Below, in pieces: positions 19,885 through 29,057 of a stretch of 64,000 nucleotides of DNA. Position 1 is the stretch's first letter, and every line of letters begins with the position of its first letter. The translations under genes and the position numbers were made by a program. The stretch comes from Pseudooceanicola aestuarii (GTDB lineage: Bacteria; Pseudomonadota; Alphaproteobacteria; Rhodobacterales; Rhodobacteraceae), in the NCBI RefSeq assembly GCF_010614805.1, contig NZ_JAAFZC010000001.1, positions 2,334,001-2,398,000 on the forward strand, written 5' to 3'. Below the pieces are notes generated by a model, which did not search any database, was not told where the DNA came from, and saw only the letters and a program-made list of their open reading frames with translations.

Positions 19885-19903
19885 AAAGAGGGCGATCCTC
19901 TTT
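19885..19903 (+). terminator. Short hairpin between repeat-protein gene and next gene
   Basis: AAAGAGG (19885-19891) and CCTCTTT (19897-19903) form a perfect 7-bp stem with a 5-nt loop, 38 nt after the repeat-protein stop and just before the ribosome site of the next gene. It could be a partial terminator or an RNA-stabilising structure giving unequal expression within one transcript. Confidence 0.45.
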
Positions 19904-19926
19904 GCACAATTCCCGGAGGACCAGCC

Positions 19927-21000
19927 ATGTCGAACGTCGTTCAACTCTCTTTCCCCCCCCGCTCTCAAAGCAAGGCCGCCACGCAGGCGGCCTTGCTCCA
20001 CCTTTTTGCCAGCCATCGGCGCAGCCAGGACGATGTGTTCTGGATGAAGGAAAACGCCGAGATCCTGAATATCCTGGAATGTTCGGGCCAGGAGGTCGCC
20101 GAGGGCGCCCTGACCCCTCATGAGGAATTCTACGCCACCATCGAAGAGCGTTTCGAGTTCTTTCCGCAATATTACCGCTTCTTCCTGTCGATCTGTCTGG
20201 ACCTCGAAGACCTGGGCCTGCCGGGCAGCAAGGGCGCCGCGCTGGTCGCCTGGGCCGCGCGCCAGGGCCTGGCCGATGCGGAGCTGTCGGACCTGCAACG
20301 CGGCGAGGCCCGGCGCCTCATGCTGCGGCGCGGCATCGATCCGATGTCGCATGATCCGGGGCTGGACGACCGGCTGCGTGCCTTTGTCGAACGCCCCGCC
20401 ACATTCGTCATGCCGAACAAGAAGGCGGCTTACGAATTGACACATACCGTTTTCTACCTGTCCGAGTATGGACGCAAATCCCCGGAATTGACCGGCCGGA
20501 CAAAGGAATGCCTTAACTTTGCCGGAACTCTCGCCTACCTTGACGGAAATGCCGATTTGCTGGCGGAGATCTGTGTCGCCATGCGCTTTGCAGGTTTTCC
20601 GCCCCCCGTCGCCTGGGAGGATTGGCTGACCGGAGAGACGAACGGGTTCACCGTTCAAAAGGGAGACGGGGACATGGCCCAGGACGATTACCACGAATAC
20701 CTCGTGGGCAATTGGTCCCTTGCGGCCCGTGGCGAAACGCCGTTCCCCCATAGCGTCCCCGATGGTTACGCCCGCTTCGTCGCGCGCCCCCGGTTCCAGG
20801 CGCCGCTGCGCCCGATGTCCGAGACCTTGCTGAATCTGGGCGCCGCGCGCAGCGATGACTGGGCGCGGATGCGCGACCGGATGATCAACGACCTGCCCGA
20901 GGAATCCCGCCCGCAATTGCTGAGCGCGGAAGTGGCCTGTGATGATTTCGAAACGTTTTTTGCCGGGTTCGCCAGAACAGGGCTAAGGAGATTGGCGTGA
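19927..21000 (+). CDS. Unrecognised 357-aa protein of the repeat-protein locus
   Basis: I do not recognise this protein from a characterised family. It is predicted to be soluble and mainly helical, with acidic and aromatic-rich stretches (EERFEFFPQYYRFFLSICLDLEDLG, about residues 73-97). Two motifs look functionally constrained: AYELTHTVFYLSEYG (residues 168-182, His173) and DDYHEYLVGNWSLA (253-266). It has scattered cysteines but no CxxxCxxC, kinase or protease motif. The ATG at 19927 follows GGAGGACC. Its stop overlaps the GTG of the EamA exporter (GTGA at 20997-21000), so the two are translationally coupled, and it lies 80 nt after the repeat-protein gene. Confidence 0.85.
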   Translation: MSNVVQLSFPPRSQSKAATQAALLHLFASHRRSQDDVFWMKENAEILNILECSGQEVAEGALTPHEEFYATIEERFEFFPQYYRFFLSICLDLEDLGLPGSKGAALVAWAARQGLADAELSDLQRGEARRLMLRRGIDPMSHDPGLDDRLRAFVERPATFVMPNKKAAYELTHTVFYLSEYGRKSPELTGRTKECLNFAGTLAYLDGNADLLAEICVAMRFAGFPPPVAWEDWLTGETNGFTVQKGDGDMAQDDYHEYLVGNWSLAARGETPFPHSVPDGYARFVARPRFQAPLRPMSETLLNLGAARSDDWARMRDRMINDLPEESRPQLLSAEVACDDFETFFAGFARTGLRRLA

Positions 21001-21953
21001 GTTCACAAACGGTTCGCCAGGCGACCCTTGTCGGGGTGCTCCTTGTGCTGGTTTACACGGCGCTGATTTCATCGGCCGACGCAATCACCAAGTTCATCGC
21101 CGGCGGCTATGCCGCGCCGCAGCTTTATGCGATCTCCGGGGCGCTGGTGTCGGCGCTGTGCCTGTTGATGGACCGGGCGCCGGGGCGGCAGCGGCAGGGG
21201 ATGGCGACGTCGCGCCCGGTGGCGATGGCGGTGCGGTCCGGGGCCACGGTGATCGCCGCGACCTGCTATTTCTACGCCTTCCGCCTCCTGCCCTTTGCCG
21301 AGGTCTTCATCTTCATCGGGTTGATGCCGGTGATGGCAGGGCTGATGTCCGGTCCGATCCTGAAGGAAAAGATCGGCTTGCCGGTCTGGATCGCGCTGGC
21401 GGCCTGCGCCATCGGGGTGATCTGCCTGTTTCCTCAGGGCCTGCACACGATCACATGGGGTCATGCCATCGCCCTGGGCGCCACGCTGTCGGGCACCCTG
21501 TCCATGGTTATGGCCCGCTATATCAGCCGGCATGACACCAATTCGCTGGCGCAGGTCTTCTATCCCAACTTGGCGATCATGCTGGTGATGGGGGCGATTT
21601 TGCCCTTTGTCTACAAACCCATGCCGCTGATCGACATGGCCTGGGTCGGGGCCTATGCCGGGTTCTTGTTCTCTGCCCGCTGGGTGCTGGTGATCGCGCT
21701 GCGCAACCTGGCCGCCTATGTCGTGACGCCGCTGCTGAACTTCCAGTTCGTGTGGATGGTGATCTTCGGTGCGCTGTTCTTCGGGGAATGGCCGCCGGTA
21801 CAGATCTACCTGGGCGTGGCCATCGTGATCGGGTCGGGCATGTACCTGGTGCGTGACCAGCTGGGGCGAAAATCGGTGATGCCGCGCGGTGCCGAACGGC
21901 CGATGGCGGGGCTGGTGACCGGGGATCGCCGGGTGGTCTCCGCCGGCGAGTGA
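20997..21953 (+). CDS. EamA-family (DMT) transporter of the repeat-protein locus
   Basis: This 318-residue inner-membrane protein has ten predicted helices and two EamA halves (FRLLPFAEVFIFIGLMPVMAGL; AYVVTPLLNFQFVWMVIFGALFFGEWPP). The family moves small metabolites, often outward. The GTG start overlaps the stop of the 357-aa gene by 4 nt, so the two are made together. In this context it may export or import a product connected with the repeat protein, which is inference only. A hydrophilic 35-residue C-terminal tail is unusual for the family. Confidence 0.85.
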   Translation: MSSQTVRQATLVGVLLVLVYTALISSADAITKFIAGGYAAPQLYAISGALVSALCLLMDRAPGRQRQGMATSRPVAMAVRSGATVIAATCYFYAFRLLPFAEVFIFIGLMPVMAGLMSGPILKEKIGLPVWIALAACAIGVICLFPQGLHTITWGHAIALGATLSGTLSMVMARYISRHDTNSLAQVFYPNLAIMLVMGAILPFVYKPMPLIDMAWVGAYAGFLFSARWVLVIALRNLAAYVVTPLLNFQFVWMVIFGALFFGEWPPVQIYLGVAIVIGSGMYLVRDQLGRKSVMPRGAERPMAGLVTGDRRVVSAGE

Positions 21954-22022
21954 CGGCAGAGGGACGAGGGCGGTCCGGCCTGCGGGCTGGCGGCTCGCCC
22001 GGTTCAGCCGGATTTCCCGGAC

Positions 22023-22045
22023 GATAGGGCGATAGGGCGATAGGC
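22023..22045 (+). repeat. Three short tandem GATAGGGC units
   Basis: The 8-bp unit GATAGGGC occurs at 22023 and 22031, with a partial third copy at 22039, in the gap between the EamA gene and erpA. It may be a slippage product; no function is evident. Confidence 0.6.
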
Positions 22046-22064
22046 CCGGCCTTGCGGGTGCCTG

Positions 22065-22388
22065 CTACAGCGAGAACGACGTACCACACCCGCAGGAGGA
22101 CGACGCGTTCGGGTTCTCGATCACGAACCGCGCGCCGATCAGTTCTTCGGAGAAGTCGATCGTCGCCCCGGCCAGGAACGGCAGGGAAGTGCTGTCCACC
22201 ACGACTTTCTCCCCCTGGCCTTCAAGGACCAGGTCATCTTCGGCCACGCCATCCAGCCGGATGTCATATTGAAAGCCGGAGCAGCCGCCGCCTTCGACGG
22301 CGATGCGCAGCGCCTGGCCCTGGGCCATGGCGCCGATTTCGGACAGCCGGTCGAATGCGCGATCGGTGACTTTGGGGGGCAGGTTCAT
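22065..22388 (-). CDS. erpA: Iron-sulfur cluster insertion protein ErpA (A-type carrier)
   Basis: This 107-residue A-type carrier delivers Fe-S clusters to apoproteins. The three conserved cysteines are Cys36 (GGGCSGFQY) and Cys99/Cys101 (SSCGCGTSFS at the end). FSEELIGARFVIENPNA is the standard family segment. The ATG at 22388 has GGAGG 8 nt upstream. It is divergent from dgt with an 88-bp shared promoter region. It could be called IscA or ErpA; the isolated position favours ErpA. Confidence 0.93.
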   Translation of the reverse strand: MNLPPKVTDRAFDRLSEIGAMAQGQALRIAVEGGGCSGFQYDIRLDGVAEDDLVLEGQGEKVVVDSTSLPFLAGATIDFSEELIGARFVIENPNASSSCGCGTSFSL

Positions 22389-22476
22389 ATTGCGGCCTCC
22401 GGACGTTTTCCAAGCCTGTCGGGTGATATATAGGGGCCGGGAGAACAGGCGACAAGCCACCCAAGGGACCAGACAC

Positions 22477-23682
22477 ATGCGCGCGATCTATGCCTCGGAC
22501 CCCGCCGCGACGCGGGGCCGACTTCATCCGGAGGTGGAAAGCACCTTCCGCTCCCCCTTTCAACGCGACCGCGACCGGATCATCCATGCCTCCGCATTCC
22601 GCCGGTTGAAGCACAAGACACAGGTCTTCATCGAACACGAAGGCGATTATTTCCGCACCCGGCTGACCCATTCGATCGAGGTGGCGCAGGTCGCGCGGAC
22701 CATTTCAGGGGCGCTTGGCCTGAATGCGGAACTGACCGAGGCGGTAGCCCTGGCCCATGACCTGGGCCATCCGCCCTTCGGCCATACCGGGGAGGACGCG
22801 CTGGAGGCGCTGATGCGGCCCTATGGCGGGTTCGATCACAACGCGCAGGCGATCCGCATCGTCACCTCTCTGGAACGGCATTACGCCGAATGGGACGGGC
22901 TGAACCTGACCTGGGAAACGCTGGAAGGCATTGCCAAGCACAACGGCCCGGTCACCGGGGAGATCCCGCATGCGCTGGCCCGCTATGATGCGCAGCACGA
23001 TCTTGAACTGTCCAGCCATGCCTCGGCCGAGGCGCAGGTGGCGGCGCTGTCGGACGACATCGCCTATAACAACCATGACCTGCATGATGGCCTGCGGGCG
23101 GAACTCTTCTCGACCGATGAGCTGGCGGAACTTCCGCTGTTGGGCGGCTGCTTTGCCGAAGTGGACGCCGCCTATCCCGATCTGAACTACTACCGTCGCC
23201 GCCACGAGGCGCTGCGCCGGTTCTTCGGCATTCTGGTGGAGGACGTGATCGCCGTTTCCCGCGCCAACCTGGCCGCGCTGGACCCGCAATCGGTGGCCGA
23301 TATCCGCGGCGCCGGGCGGATGATGGTGCAATTCTCCCCCGATATCTGGACCAAGCTCAAGGTGATCCGCGAATTCCTGTTCCACCGCATGTACCGCGCC
23401 CCGGAGGTTGTGGAGATGCGCGCAAAGGTCACGGCCATCGTGCACGAGCTGTTCCCGATGTTCATGGCCGACACCAGCCTGCTGCCCCGGCAATGGCGCA
23501 AGGATGTCGCCGATGTCGAAGGCGACGAAACCGCGCTGGCGCGGATCGTGTGCGATTACATCTCCGGGATGACCGACCGCTTTGCCATCGTCGAACATGC
23601 CCGTCTGACCGGTGTGGAACCCGCCCCCGCCCTGCGCGCCCAGGGGCCGGGGCATCTGCGCTCCGCTCCCGGCACGTTCTGA
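22477..23682 (+). CDS. dgt: dGTP triphosphohydrolase-like HD protein
   Basis: This 401-residue HD-domain enzyme of the Dgt family hydrolyses deoxynucleoside triphosphates to nucleoside and triphosphate. HD-type metal ligands are visible in TRLTHSIEVAQVARTI (His65) and ALAHDLGHPPFGHTGEDAL (His94, Asp95), and VAALSDDIAYNNHD supplies the last aspartate. The start at 22477 follows AAGGGA; longer in-frame starts would run through erpA. In related genomes dgt is followed directly by argS; here two other genes intervene. Confidence 0.93.
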   Translation: MRAIYASDPAATRGRLHPEVESTFRSPFQRDRDRIIHASAFRRLKHKTQVFIEHEGDYFRTRLTHSIEVAQVARTISGALGLNAELTEAVALAHDLGHPPFGHTGEDALEALMRPYGGFDHNAQAIRIVTSLERHYAEWDGLNLTWETLEGIAKHNGPVTGEIPHALARYDAQHDLELSSHASAEAQVAALSDDIAYNNHDLHDGLRAELFSTDELAELPLLGGCFAEVDAAYPDLNYYRRRHEALRRFFGILVEDVIAVSRANLAALDPQSVADIRGAGRMMVQFSPDIWTKLKVIREFLFHRMYRAPEVVEMRAKVTAIVHELFPMFMADTSLLPRQWRKDVADVEGDETALARIVCDYISGMTDRFAIVEHARLTGVEPAPALRAQGPGHLRSAPGTF

Positions 23683-24030
23683 GCGGGTCGGGGCAGGGCG
23701 CGCGCGCGCTGCCGTCTGGCGCGCCGCCACTCCCTGCCGCCGGCGTCCCATGGTCGCCGGCCCTGCATGTCCTTCCCCCCCCACGGCCACCCATTCGGCG
23801 CGGCTGCCGCCGCCTCGGCTCTGTACCTCCGTCTGTGCGGATGTCGCGCCCCGTGCCCGCATCGCCCGACCGGATGGCATGGCCCGTCCGCTGGCCCTCC
23901 TGGTCCCAGTTCCGTCACACCCGGCCCCCGAATGGGCCGGGGGTATTTGCACCGCGCCACGCCTGCGCTATTTCCGCTGGAACGGCCCGCGTGAACGGCG
24001 CGATCCGGCCGAGCCTTTGAAAGGATTTCC
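23683..24030. other. Intergenic region between dgt and the antiporter gene
   Basis: This is 348 bp of very GC-rich sequence. Open frames exist on both strands, but none has a plausible start site, composition or family match. It contains alternating GCGCGC tracts (about 23699-23709) and ends with AAAGGA, which serves the antiporter gene. I see no RNA gene. Confidence 0.5.
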
Positions 24031-25902
24031 ATGGCCATTCCCCCCGAGGCCCTGCACCCCGTCACCGCCTTTGCCCTTGTGGGCGTGCTGGGGGTGGGCG
24101 CGCAGCTGATCGCCTGGCGCCTGCGGATGCCCGCCATCGTGCTGATGCTGGTGGCGGGAGTGGTGGCCGGCCCGGTCACCGGATTGCTGGACCCGGCGCG
24201 CGAATTCGGCGCGCTGCGGGAACCGATGATCGCCATGGCCGTGGCCATCATCCTGTTCGAAGGCGGTCTGACCCTGAACGTCAAATCCTTGCAGGACGCC
24301 GCCAAGGGGGTGCGCCGGCTGGTCATCGTCGGGGCGCCGCTGGGCTGGCTGCTGTCGGCGCTGACCTTGCATTACGCGGCCGGGCTGGGCTGGGAGACGG
24401 CGGCGGTCTTCGGCGGCATCATGATCGTCACCGGCCCGACGGTGATCGCGCCCCTGCTGCGCTCGGCCCGGTTGTCGCGTCGCCCGGCGCAGATCCTGCA
24501 ATGGGAGGCGATCGTCAACGATCCGATCGGTGCCCTTGCCGCCGTTCTGGCGTTCGAGGTGGTCAGCGTGGTCCGCGCTTCGCAGGACATGGCCCATGCC
24601 ATCGGGGAAACGGCCCTGGGCATCGTGGTCGCCGTGGTCGCCGGGTTCCTGGCCGGGGCCGGATTGGCCTGGGCGTTCCGGCGCGGACGGGTGCCGGAAT
24701 ACATGAAGGTGCCGGTGCTCTTTGCGCTGCTGCTGGCGGTCTTCGCCTTCTGCGATGCGCTTCTGCACGAAAGCGGCCTGCTGGCCGTCACCGTGATGGG
24801 CATCGTGATCGCCAATGCGGGCCTGCCCTCGTTCGAGGAAATGCGCCGGTTCAAGGAACACGCGACCATCCTTCTGGTCTCGGGGGTGTTCATCCTGCTG
24901 GCCGCGGGCCTCGATTTCGGGGAATTGTCGGCGCTGAACTGGCGCGCGGCGATCTTCGTCGGGGTGATCATGCTGGTCGCCCGACCGGTGACGGTGCTGG
25001 TCTCGCTGATCGGATCGGGCGTGCCCTGGCGCGAACGCGCGCTGGTGGCGTTTACCGGGCCGCGGGGCGTGGTACTGGTGGCGGTGGCGGGGCTGTTCGG
25101 TGAGAGGCTGGTCTCCCTGGGGGTGGAGGACGGCGCGCTGGTCGGCCCGCTGGCCTTCGCATTGGTGGCGGTCACGGTCGTGGTGCACGGCTTTGCGCTG
25201 CGGCCGATGGCCCGTGCCCTGGGCCTGACAGGTGCCGAAACGCCGGGGCTGCTGATCGTCGGCGGCTCGCGCTTTACCACCGCGCTGGCGGCCTGTCTCA
25301 AGGAAAACGACATTCCCGTTCTGCTGGCCGATCCCAACCATGGCAAGCTGCGCGCCGCGCGGCGGCAGGGCCTGCCCAATTATTACGGTGACATCCTGGC
25401 CGAAGCAGCCGAACATCGGCTGGATCTGGTCAGCTACGCCACCCTGTTCGCCGCGACGGACAACGATGCCTACAACACCCTGGTGGCGACCGACCTGGCA
25501 CATCACTTCGGCCGCGACGCGGTGTTCCAGCTGGCGCGCAGCAAGGACAACACCACCCGCCACGCCCTGCCCGCCACGTTGGGCGGCAAGCCAGTGGTGC
25601 AGGATCTGACCCATGACCAGTTGGAGACCAAGCTCTACGAAGGCTGGCACTTCCATTTCTCCCGCCTGACGGAGGAATTCACGATGGAGGACTGGCGCGC
25701 CGAGAACCCTGCCAGCCTGCTGGTCGGGGCCCAGCGTCCCGGCCAGATCCTGCGGCTGCTGCATACAGGCGAGAACCTGAAAGGCGTGCCCGACATGCGC
25801 CTGATCCACATCGCTCCCGCCCAGGACGCCGCCGAGGCGCGACAGAACTCGCAGGAGGCCCGCAAGGACGATCCCAAGGACGCCGGAACCTCGGCCGTCT
25901 GA
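24031..25902 (+). CDS. CPA-type sodium/proton antiporter with C-terminal TrkA-N domain
   Basis: This is a 623-residue inner-membrane cation:proton antiporter. Residues 1-400 form 12-13 helices with family motifs ILFEGGLTLN and QWEAIVNDPIGAL (the ND pair expected at the ion site) and FTGPRGVVLVAVAGLFGERL. Residues about 405-530 form a Rossmann RCK/TrkA-N domain (GLLIVGGSRFTTALAACL; DLVSYATLFAATDNDAYN), suggesting nucleotide gating. A short acidic tail follows. The start has AAAGGA. It sits between dgt and pcs/argS, interrupting the usual order. Confidence 0.9.
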   Translation: MAIPPEALHPVTAFALVGVLGVGAQLIAWRLRMPAIVLMLVAGVVAGPVTGLLDPAREFGALREPMIAMAVAIILFEGGLTLNVKSLQDAAKGVRRLVIVGAPLGWLLSALTLHYAAGLGWETAAVFGGIMIVTGPTVIAPLLRSARLSRRPAQILQWEAIVNDPIGALAAVLAFEVVSVVRASQDMAHAIGETALGIVVAVVAGFLAGAGLAWAFRRGRVPEYMKVPVLFALLLAVFAFCDALLHESGLLAVTVMGIVIANAGLPSFEEMRRFKEHATILLVSGVFILLAAGLDFGELSALNWRAAIFVGVIMLVARPVTVLVSLIGSGVPWRERALVAFTGPRGVVLVAVAGLFGERLVSLGVEDGALVGPLAFALVAVTVVVHGFALRPMARALGLTGAETPGLLIVGGSRFTTALAACLKENDIPVLLADPNHGKLRAARRQGLPNYYGDILAEAAEHRLDLVSYATLFAATDNDAYNTLVATDLAHHFGRDAVFQLARSKDNTTRHALPATLGGKPVVQDLTHDQLETKLYEGWHFHFSRLTEEFTMEDWRAENPASLLVGAQRPGQILRLLHTGENLKGVPDMRLIHIAPAQDAAEARQNSQEARKDDPKDAGTSAV

Positions 25903-26320
25903 CCCGCAGAGGCGCCGGATGCCCCCATTGGCCGCGCGCGCCCGTGCCGCCGCAGGCCCATCCGGCGCCCAGCCCCGGCCCCCTTCGGGCCGAAATACCG
26001 CGGGGGTGAATTGAGCGCGGCGCGCTCAAGAGGGGGCAGCGCCCCCTGTCACGTTTCAATCCTCGATGACATTCGAGTCGAAGGTTCGACGGATCACGCT
26101 GCCGCAGCGTCGCGCCCGGGGCGCTGCAAATAGCGGCAAAGCTGGGCCCCCTGCAACCTTTCGCCCCCCCCCCGATGACATTCGGGCGGTGGTTGGGCGG
26201 ATCAGGCCGTGCCATCGTCAGGCCCGCCCTGCTTCCCGCCTCGAGGTCGTCCAAAGTCCGGCGATTCTGGAAAGGATCAGCCGAAAGAGGAGGCCTCAGC
26301 CCGCGCCGACCCGTCCGGGA
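25903..26320. other. Intergenic region between antiporter gene and pcs
   Basis: This 418-bp gap lies between two convergent genes. It contains two perfect adjacent hairpins (26011-26047), preceded by a GGGCCGAAATACCGCGGGGG stretch. Otherwise I see no gene or RNA. A convergent position fits a terminator region. Confidence 0.55.
26011..26047. repeat. Two adjacent perfect hairpins
   Basis: TTGAGCGC/GCGCTCAA (26011-26018, 26022-26029) and AGGGGGC/GCCCCCT (26031-26037, 26041-26047) each enclose a 3-nt loop and are separated by one base. They may act as a bidirectional terminator between the convergent genes, or be a dispersed palindromic repeat element. Confidence 0.7.
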
Positions 26321-27019
26321 TCACCCCGCGCGGCGGTCCAGCGCCTGTTGGCAGATCCCCGCGCCCAGCAGGTAGAGGCTGGTCACGATCAGGCCAAGGC
26401 TGACACCGGGGCCGGGCGCGAAATGGGCCATGGCGGCCCAGGCGGCAAGACATGTCCAGGCTACCGCCATGGGCAGCGACAGCCAGCGCCAGCGCGCGGT
26501 GCGGACGGGGTGGATGAACTTCAGCGGTGCGAACATGGCCGCCGCCAGCAGCGCGATCAGCACCATGATCACCCCGGTCGGCGGGGTCAGCGCGAACAGC
26601 ACCAGCGCCAGCATGTTCCAGCAGCCGGGAAAGCCCAAGAAGGAATTGTCATCCGTTTTCATCCAGGATCCGGCGAAATAGAGCCCGCTGGTAAAGGTGA
26701 TGCCGATCAGCGCGACCCAGGCCCAGACGCCGGGCAGGATGCCGGACTGGAACAGCGCATAGGCCGGGATGAACACGTAAGTCAGGTAGTCGATGATCAG
26801 GTCCAGCAGCGCGCCGTCGATATGCGGCGCATGGGTGCGCACGTCGTAGCGGCGCGCCAGCGGTCCGTCGATTCCGTCGACGGCGAAGGCGACAACCAGC
26901 CACAGGAACATGCGGCCCCAGCTTTGTTCGACGGCGGCCAGCAGGGCCAGCATCGCAAAAACGGCGCCTGTGGCGGTCAGAAAATGGACGGAGAACGCTC
27001 TGAGGACCGGGGATGTCAT
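26321..27019 (-). CDS. pcs: Phosphatidylcholine synthase (CDP-diacylglycerol:choline transferase)
   Basis: Pcs joins choline directly to CDP-diacylglycerol to make phosphatidylcholine in the inner membrane. The 232-residue protein is hydrophobic with about eight helices. It carries the Pcs version of the CDP-alcohol motif exactly: DG(X)2AR(X)12G(X)3D(X)3D at residues 51-77 (DGPLAR, then Gly69, Asp73, Asp77). YFAGSWMKTDDNSFLGFPGCWN is also typical. The ATG at 27019 is chosen because upstream in-frame sequence is antisense to argS. It is divergent from argS; the ribosome site is weak. Confidence 0.92.
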   Translation of the reverse strand: MTSPVLRAFSVHFLTATGAVFAMLALLAAVEQSWGRMFLWLVVAFAVDGIDGPLARRYDVRTHAPHIDGALLDLIIDYLTYVFIPAYALFQSGILPGVWAWVALIGITFTSGLYFAGSWMKTDDNSFLGFPGCWNMLALVLFALTPPTGVIMVLIALLAAAMFAPLKFIHPVRTARWRWLSLPMAVAWTCLAAWAAMAHFAPGPGVSLGLIVTSLYLLGAGICQQALDRRAG

Positions 27020-27254
27020 GCAACCGTCATACCTGATCCGTGGTGGAATGTAAGTGGTTGCGCGCAGCGCGGGGCAGGGCGGCGGAACCGGTGCGGGCGG
27101 TCGCGAACCCTCCGGAACCAGGGCGCGCGGAACCGGCGCACCCCCAAGCCGGGCGTCGGCGGAAGCGCCGCGAGCGGAGCGCCGCGTCACCCCTGACCCC
27201 GTTGACGCGCCTTGCCCCCGTGATAAACCCGCCGCAGATGCAAAGGACCGTCCG

Positions 27255-29000
27255 ATGAACCTGTTTTCCGATATCCGCGCCACCGTGCTCGACGCTCTTT
27301 CCGCCATGCAGGTCGAGGGGGCGCTGCCCGGCGGGCTGGACATGGCCAATGTCACGGTGGAGCCGCCGCGCGACGCGGCCCACGGGGACATGGCGACCAA
27401 TGCCGCGATGGTCCTGGCGAAACCCGCCGGTCTGAAACCCCGCGCCATCGCCGATGTGCTGGCGACGAAGCTGGCCGCCGATGACCGCATCGACACGGCC
27501 GAGGTGGCAGGCCCCGGCTTTTTGAACCTGCGGCTGGCGCCGTCCTGCTGGCAGGACGTGCTGCGCACCGCGTTGGGCCGGGGGGCGGATTACGGCCGCT
27601 CCGCCCTGGGGCAGGGGCGCAAGGTCAATGTGGAATACGTCTCGGCCAATCCGACGGGGCCGCTGCATGTTGGTCATACGCGCGGCGCGGTCTTCGGCGA
27701 TGCGCTGGCGGCGTTGCTGGAATATGCCGGCCACGACGTGACGCGGGAATACTACATCAACGACGGCGGGGCGCAGGTCGATGTCCTGGCCCGGTCGGTC
27801 TATCTGCGGTATCTTGAAGCGCATGGCCGGGACGTCGAATTCGCCGATGGCACCTATCCCGGCGATTACCTGATCGCCGTCGGTGCCGCGCTCAGGGACA
27901 AGGTGGGCGACGCCTATGTCGATCAGCCCGAAGATGTCTGGCTGGCCGAGGTGCGGAGCTTTGCCACCGCGAAGATGATGGACCTGATCCGCGAGGACTT
28001 GGCCCTGCTGGGGGTGAAGATGGATGTCTTCTACTCCGAGAAGTCTCTGTACGGCACCGGTCGGATCGAATCCGCGATCGAGGCGCTGCGCGACAAGGGT
28101 CTGATCTATCGCGGCACGCTGGAGCCGCCCAAGGGCAAGCTGCCCGAGGATTGGGAGCCGCGCGAACAGACGCTGTTCAAATCCACCGAACATGGCGATG
28201 ACGTGGACCGGCCGATCATGAAATCCGACGGCGCCTGGACCTATTTCGCCCCGGATATCGCCTATCACCACGACAAGGTCACGCGCGGGTTCGACGCGCT
28301 GATCGACATTTTCGGCGCCGATCATGGCGGCTATGTCAAACGGATGAAGGCCGCGGTTTCCGCCCTGTCCGACGGCCGCGTGCCCCTGGATATCAAGCTG
28401 TGCCAATTGGTGAAGCTGTACAAGAACGGCGAACCGTTCAAGATGTCGAAACGCGCCGGCACCTTCATCACCCTGCGCGACGTGGTGGAACAGGTGGGTG
28501 CCGATGTCACCCGCTTCGTCATGCTGACGCGCAAGAATGATGCGCCGCTGGATTTCGATTTCGACCGCGTGATGGAGCAATCCAAGGACAATCCCGTCTT
28601 CTACGTGCAATATGCCCATGCCCGGATCTGCTCTGCGCAGCGCAAGGCGGCAGAGGCGGGGATCGCCTGTGACGACGCCACCTTGCAAGGGGTCGACCTG
28701 TCGTCCATCACCCACGAGGCAGAGCTGACGCTGGCGCGGAAACTGGCCGAATGGCCCCGACTGGTGGAGATCGCGGCCCGCACCCACGAACCGCACCGGG
28801 TGGCGTTCTACCTCTACGAGCTCGCCTCGGAGTTGCACGCGCTCTACAATCGCGGCAACGAGGAGACGCAATTGCGCTTCGTTCAGGAGGACAACCCCGC
28901 GCTGAGCCAGTCCAAACTGGCGCTGGTCCGTGCCACAGCCGTTGTCATTTCCGCAGGTCTTGCTATTCTGGGCGTAACCCCGGCGGAAGAGATGCGATAA
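27255..29000 (+). CDS. argS: Arginyl-tRNA synthetase
   Basis: This 581-residue class Ia synthetase charges tRNA-Arg. The HIGH-type signature is [20 protein letters not shown] and the KMSKS-type loop is [15 protein letters not shown]. The N-terminal additional domain (residues 1-100) and C-terminal anticodon-binding DALR domain (from about residue 455, including the closing GVTPAEEMR) are present. The ATG at 27255 follows AAAGGA. It starts the run argS-SPOR-nagZ-scpA-scpB, an order familiar from Rhodobacteraceae. Confidence 0.97.
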   Translation: MNLFSDIRATVLDALSAMQVEGALPGGLDMANVTVEPPRDAAHGDMATNAAMVLAKPAGLKPRAIADVLATKLAADDRIDTAEVAGPGFLNLRLAPSCWQDVLRTALGRGADYGRSALGQGRKVNVEYVSANPTGPLHVGHTRGAVFGDALAALLEYAGHDVTREYYINDGGAQVDVLARSVYLRYLEAHGRDVEFADGTYPGDYLIAVGAALRDKVGDAYVDQPEDVWLAEVRSFATAKMMDLIREDLALLGVKMDVFYSEKSLYGTGRIESAIEALRDKGLIYRGTLEPPKGKLPEDWEPREQTLFKSTEHGDDVDRPIMKSDGAWTYFAPDIAYHHDKVTRGFDALIDIFGADHGGYVKRMKAAVSALSDGRVPLDIKLCQLVKLYKNGEPFKMSKRAGTFITLRDVVEQVGADVTRFVMLTRKNDAPLDFDFDRVMEQSKDNPVFYVQYAHARICSAQRKAAEAGIACDDATLQGVDLSSITHEAELTLARKLAEWPRLVEIAARTHEPHRVAFYLYELASELHALYNRGNEETQLRFVQEDNPALSQSKLALVRATAVVISAGLAILGVTPAEEMR

Positions 29001-29057
29001 CGCGCCGCCGCTCGGGAGAGCAGGCAGACCCGGTTCATCCGGGCGGGCGAGAGGCGA

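Noticed and set aside
19250..19909. Repetitive minus-strand frames opposite the repeat-protein gene
   Set aside because: Because the repeat period is 60 bp, all frames stay open. Only the plus-strand frame has a ribosome site, a non-repeated leader and sensible neighbours.
23683..24030. Small frames in the dgt-antiporter gap (for example 23767-23994)
   Set aside because: No ribosome site, no recognisable domain, and Pro/Arg-rich composition expected of random GC-rich sequence.
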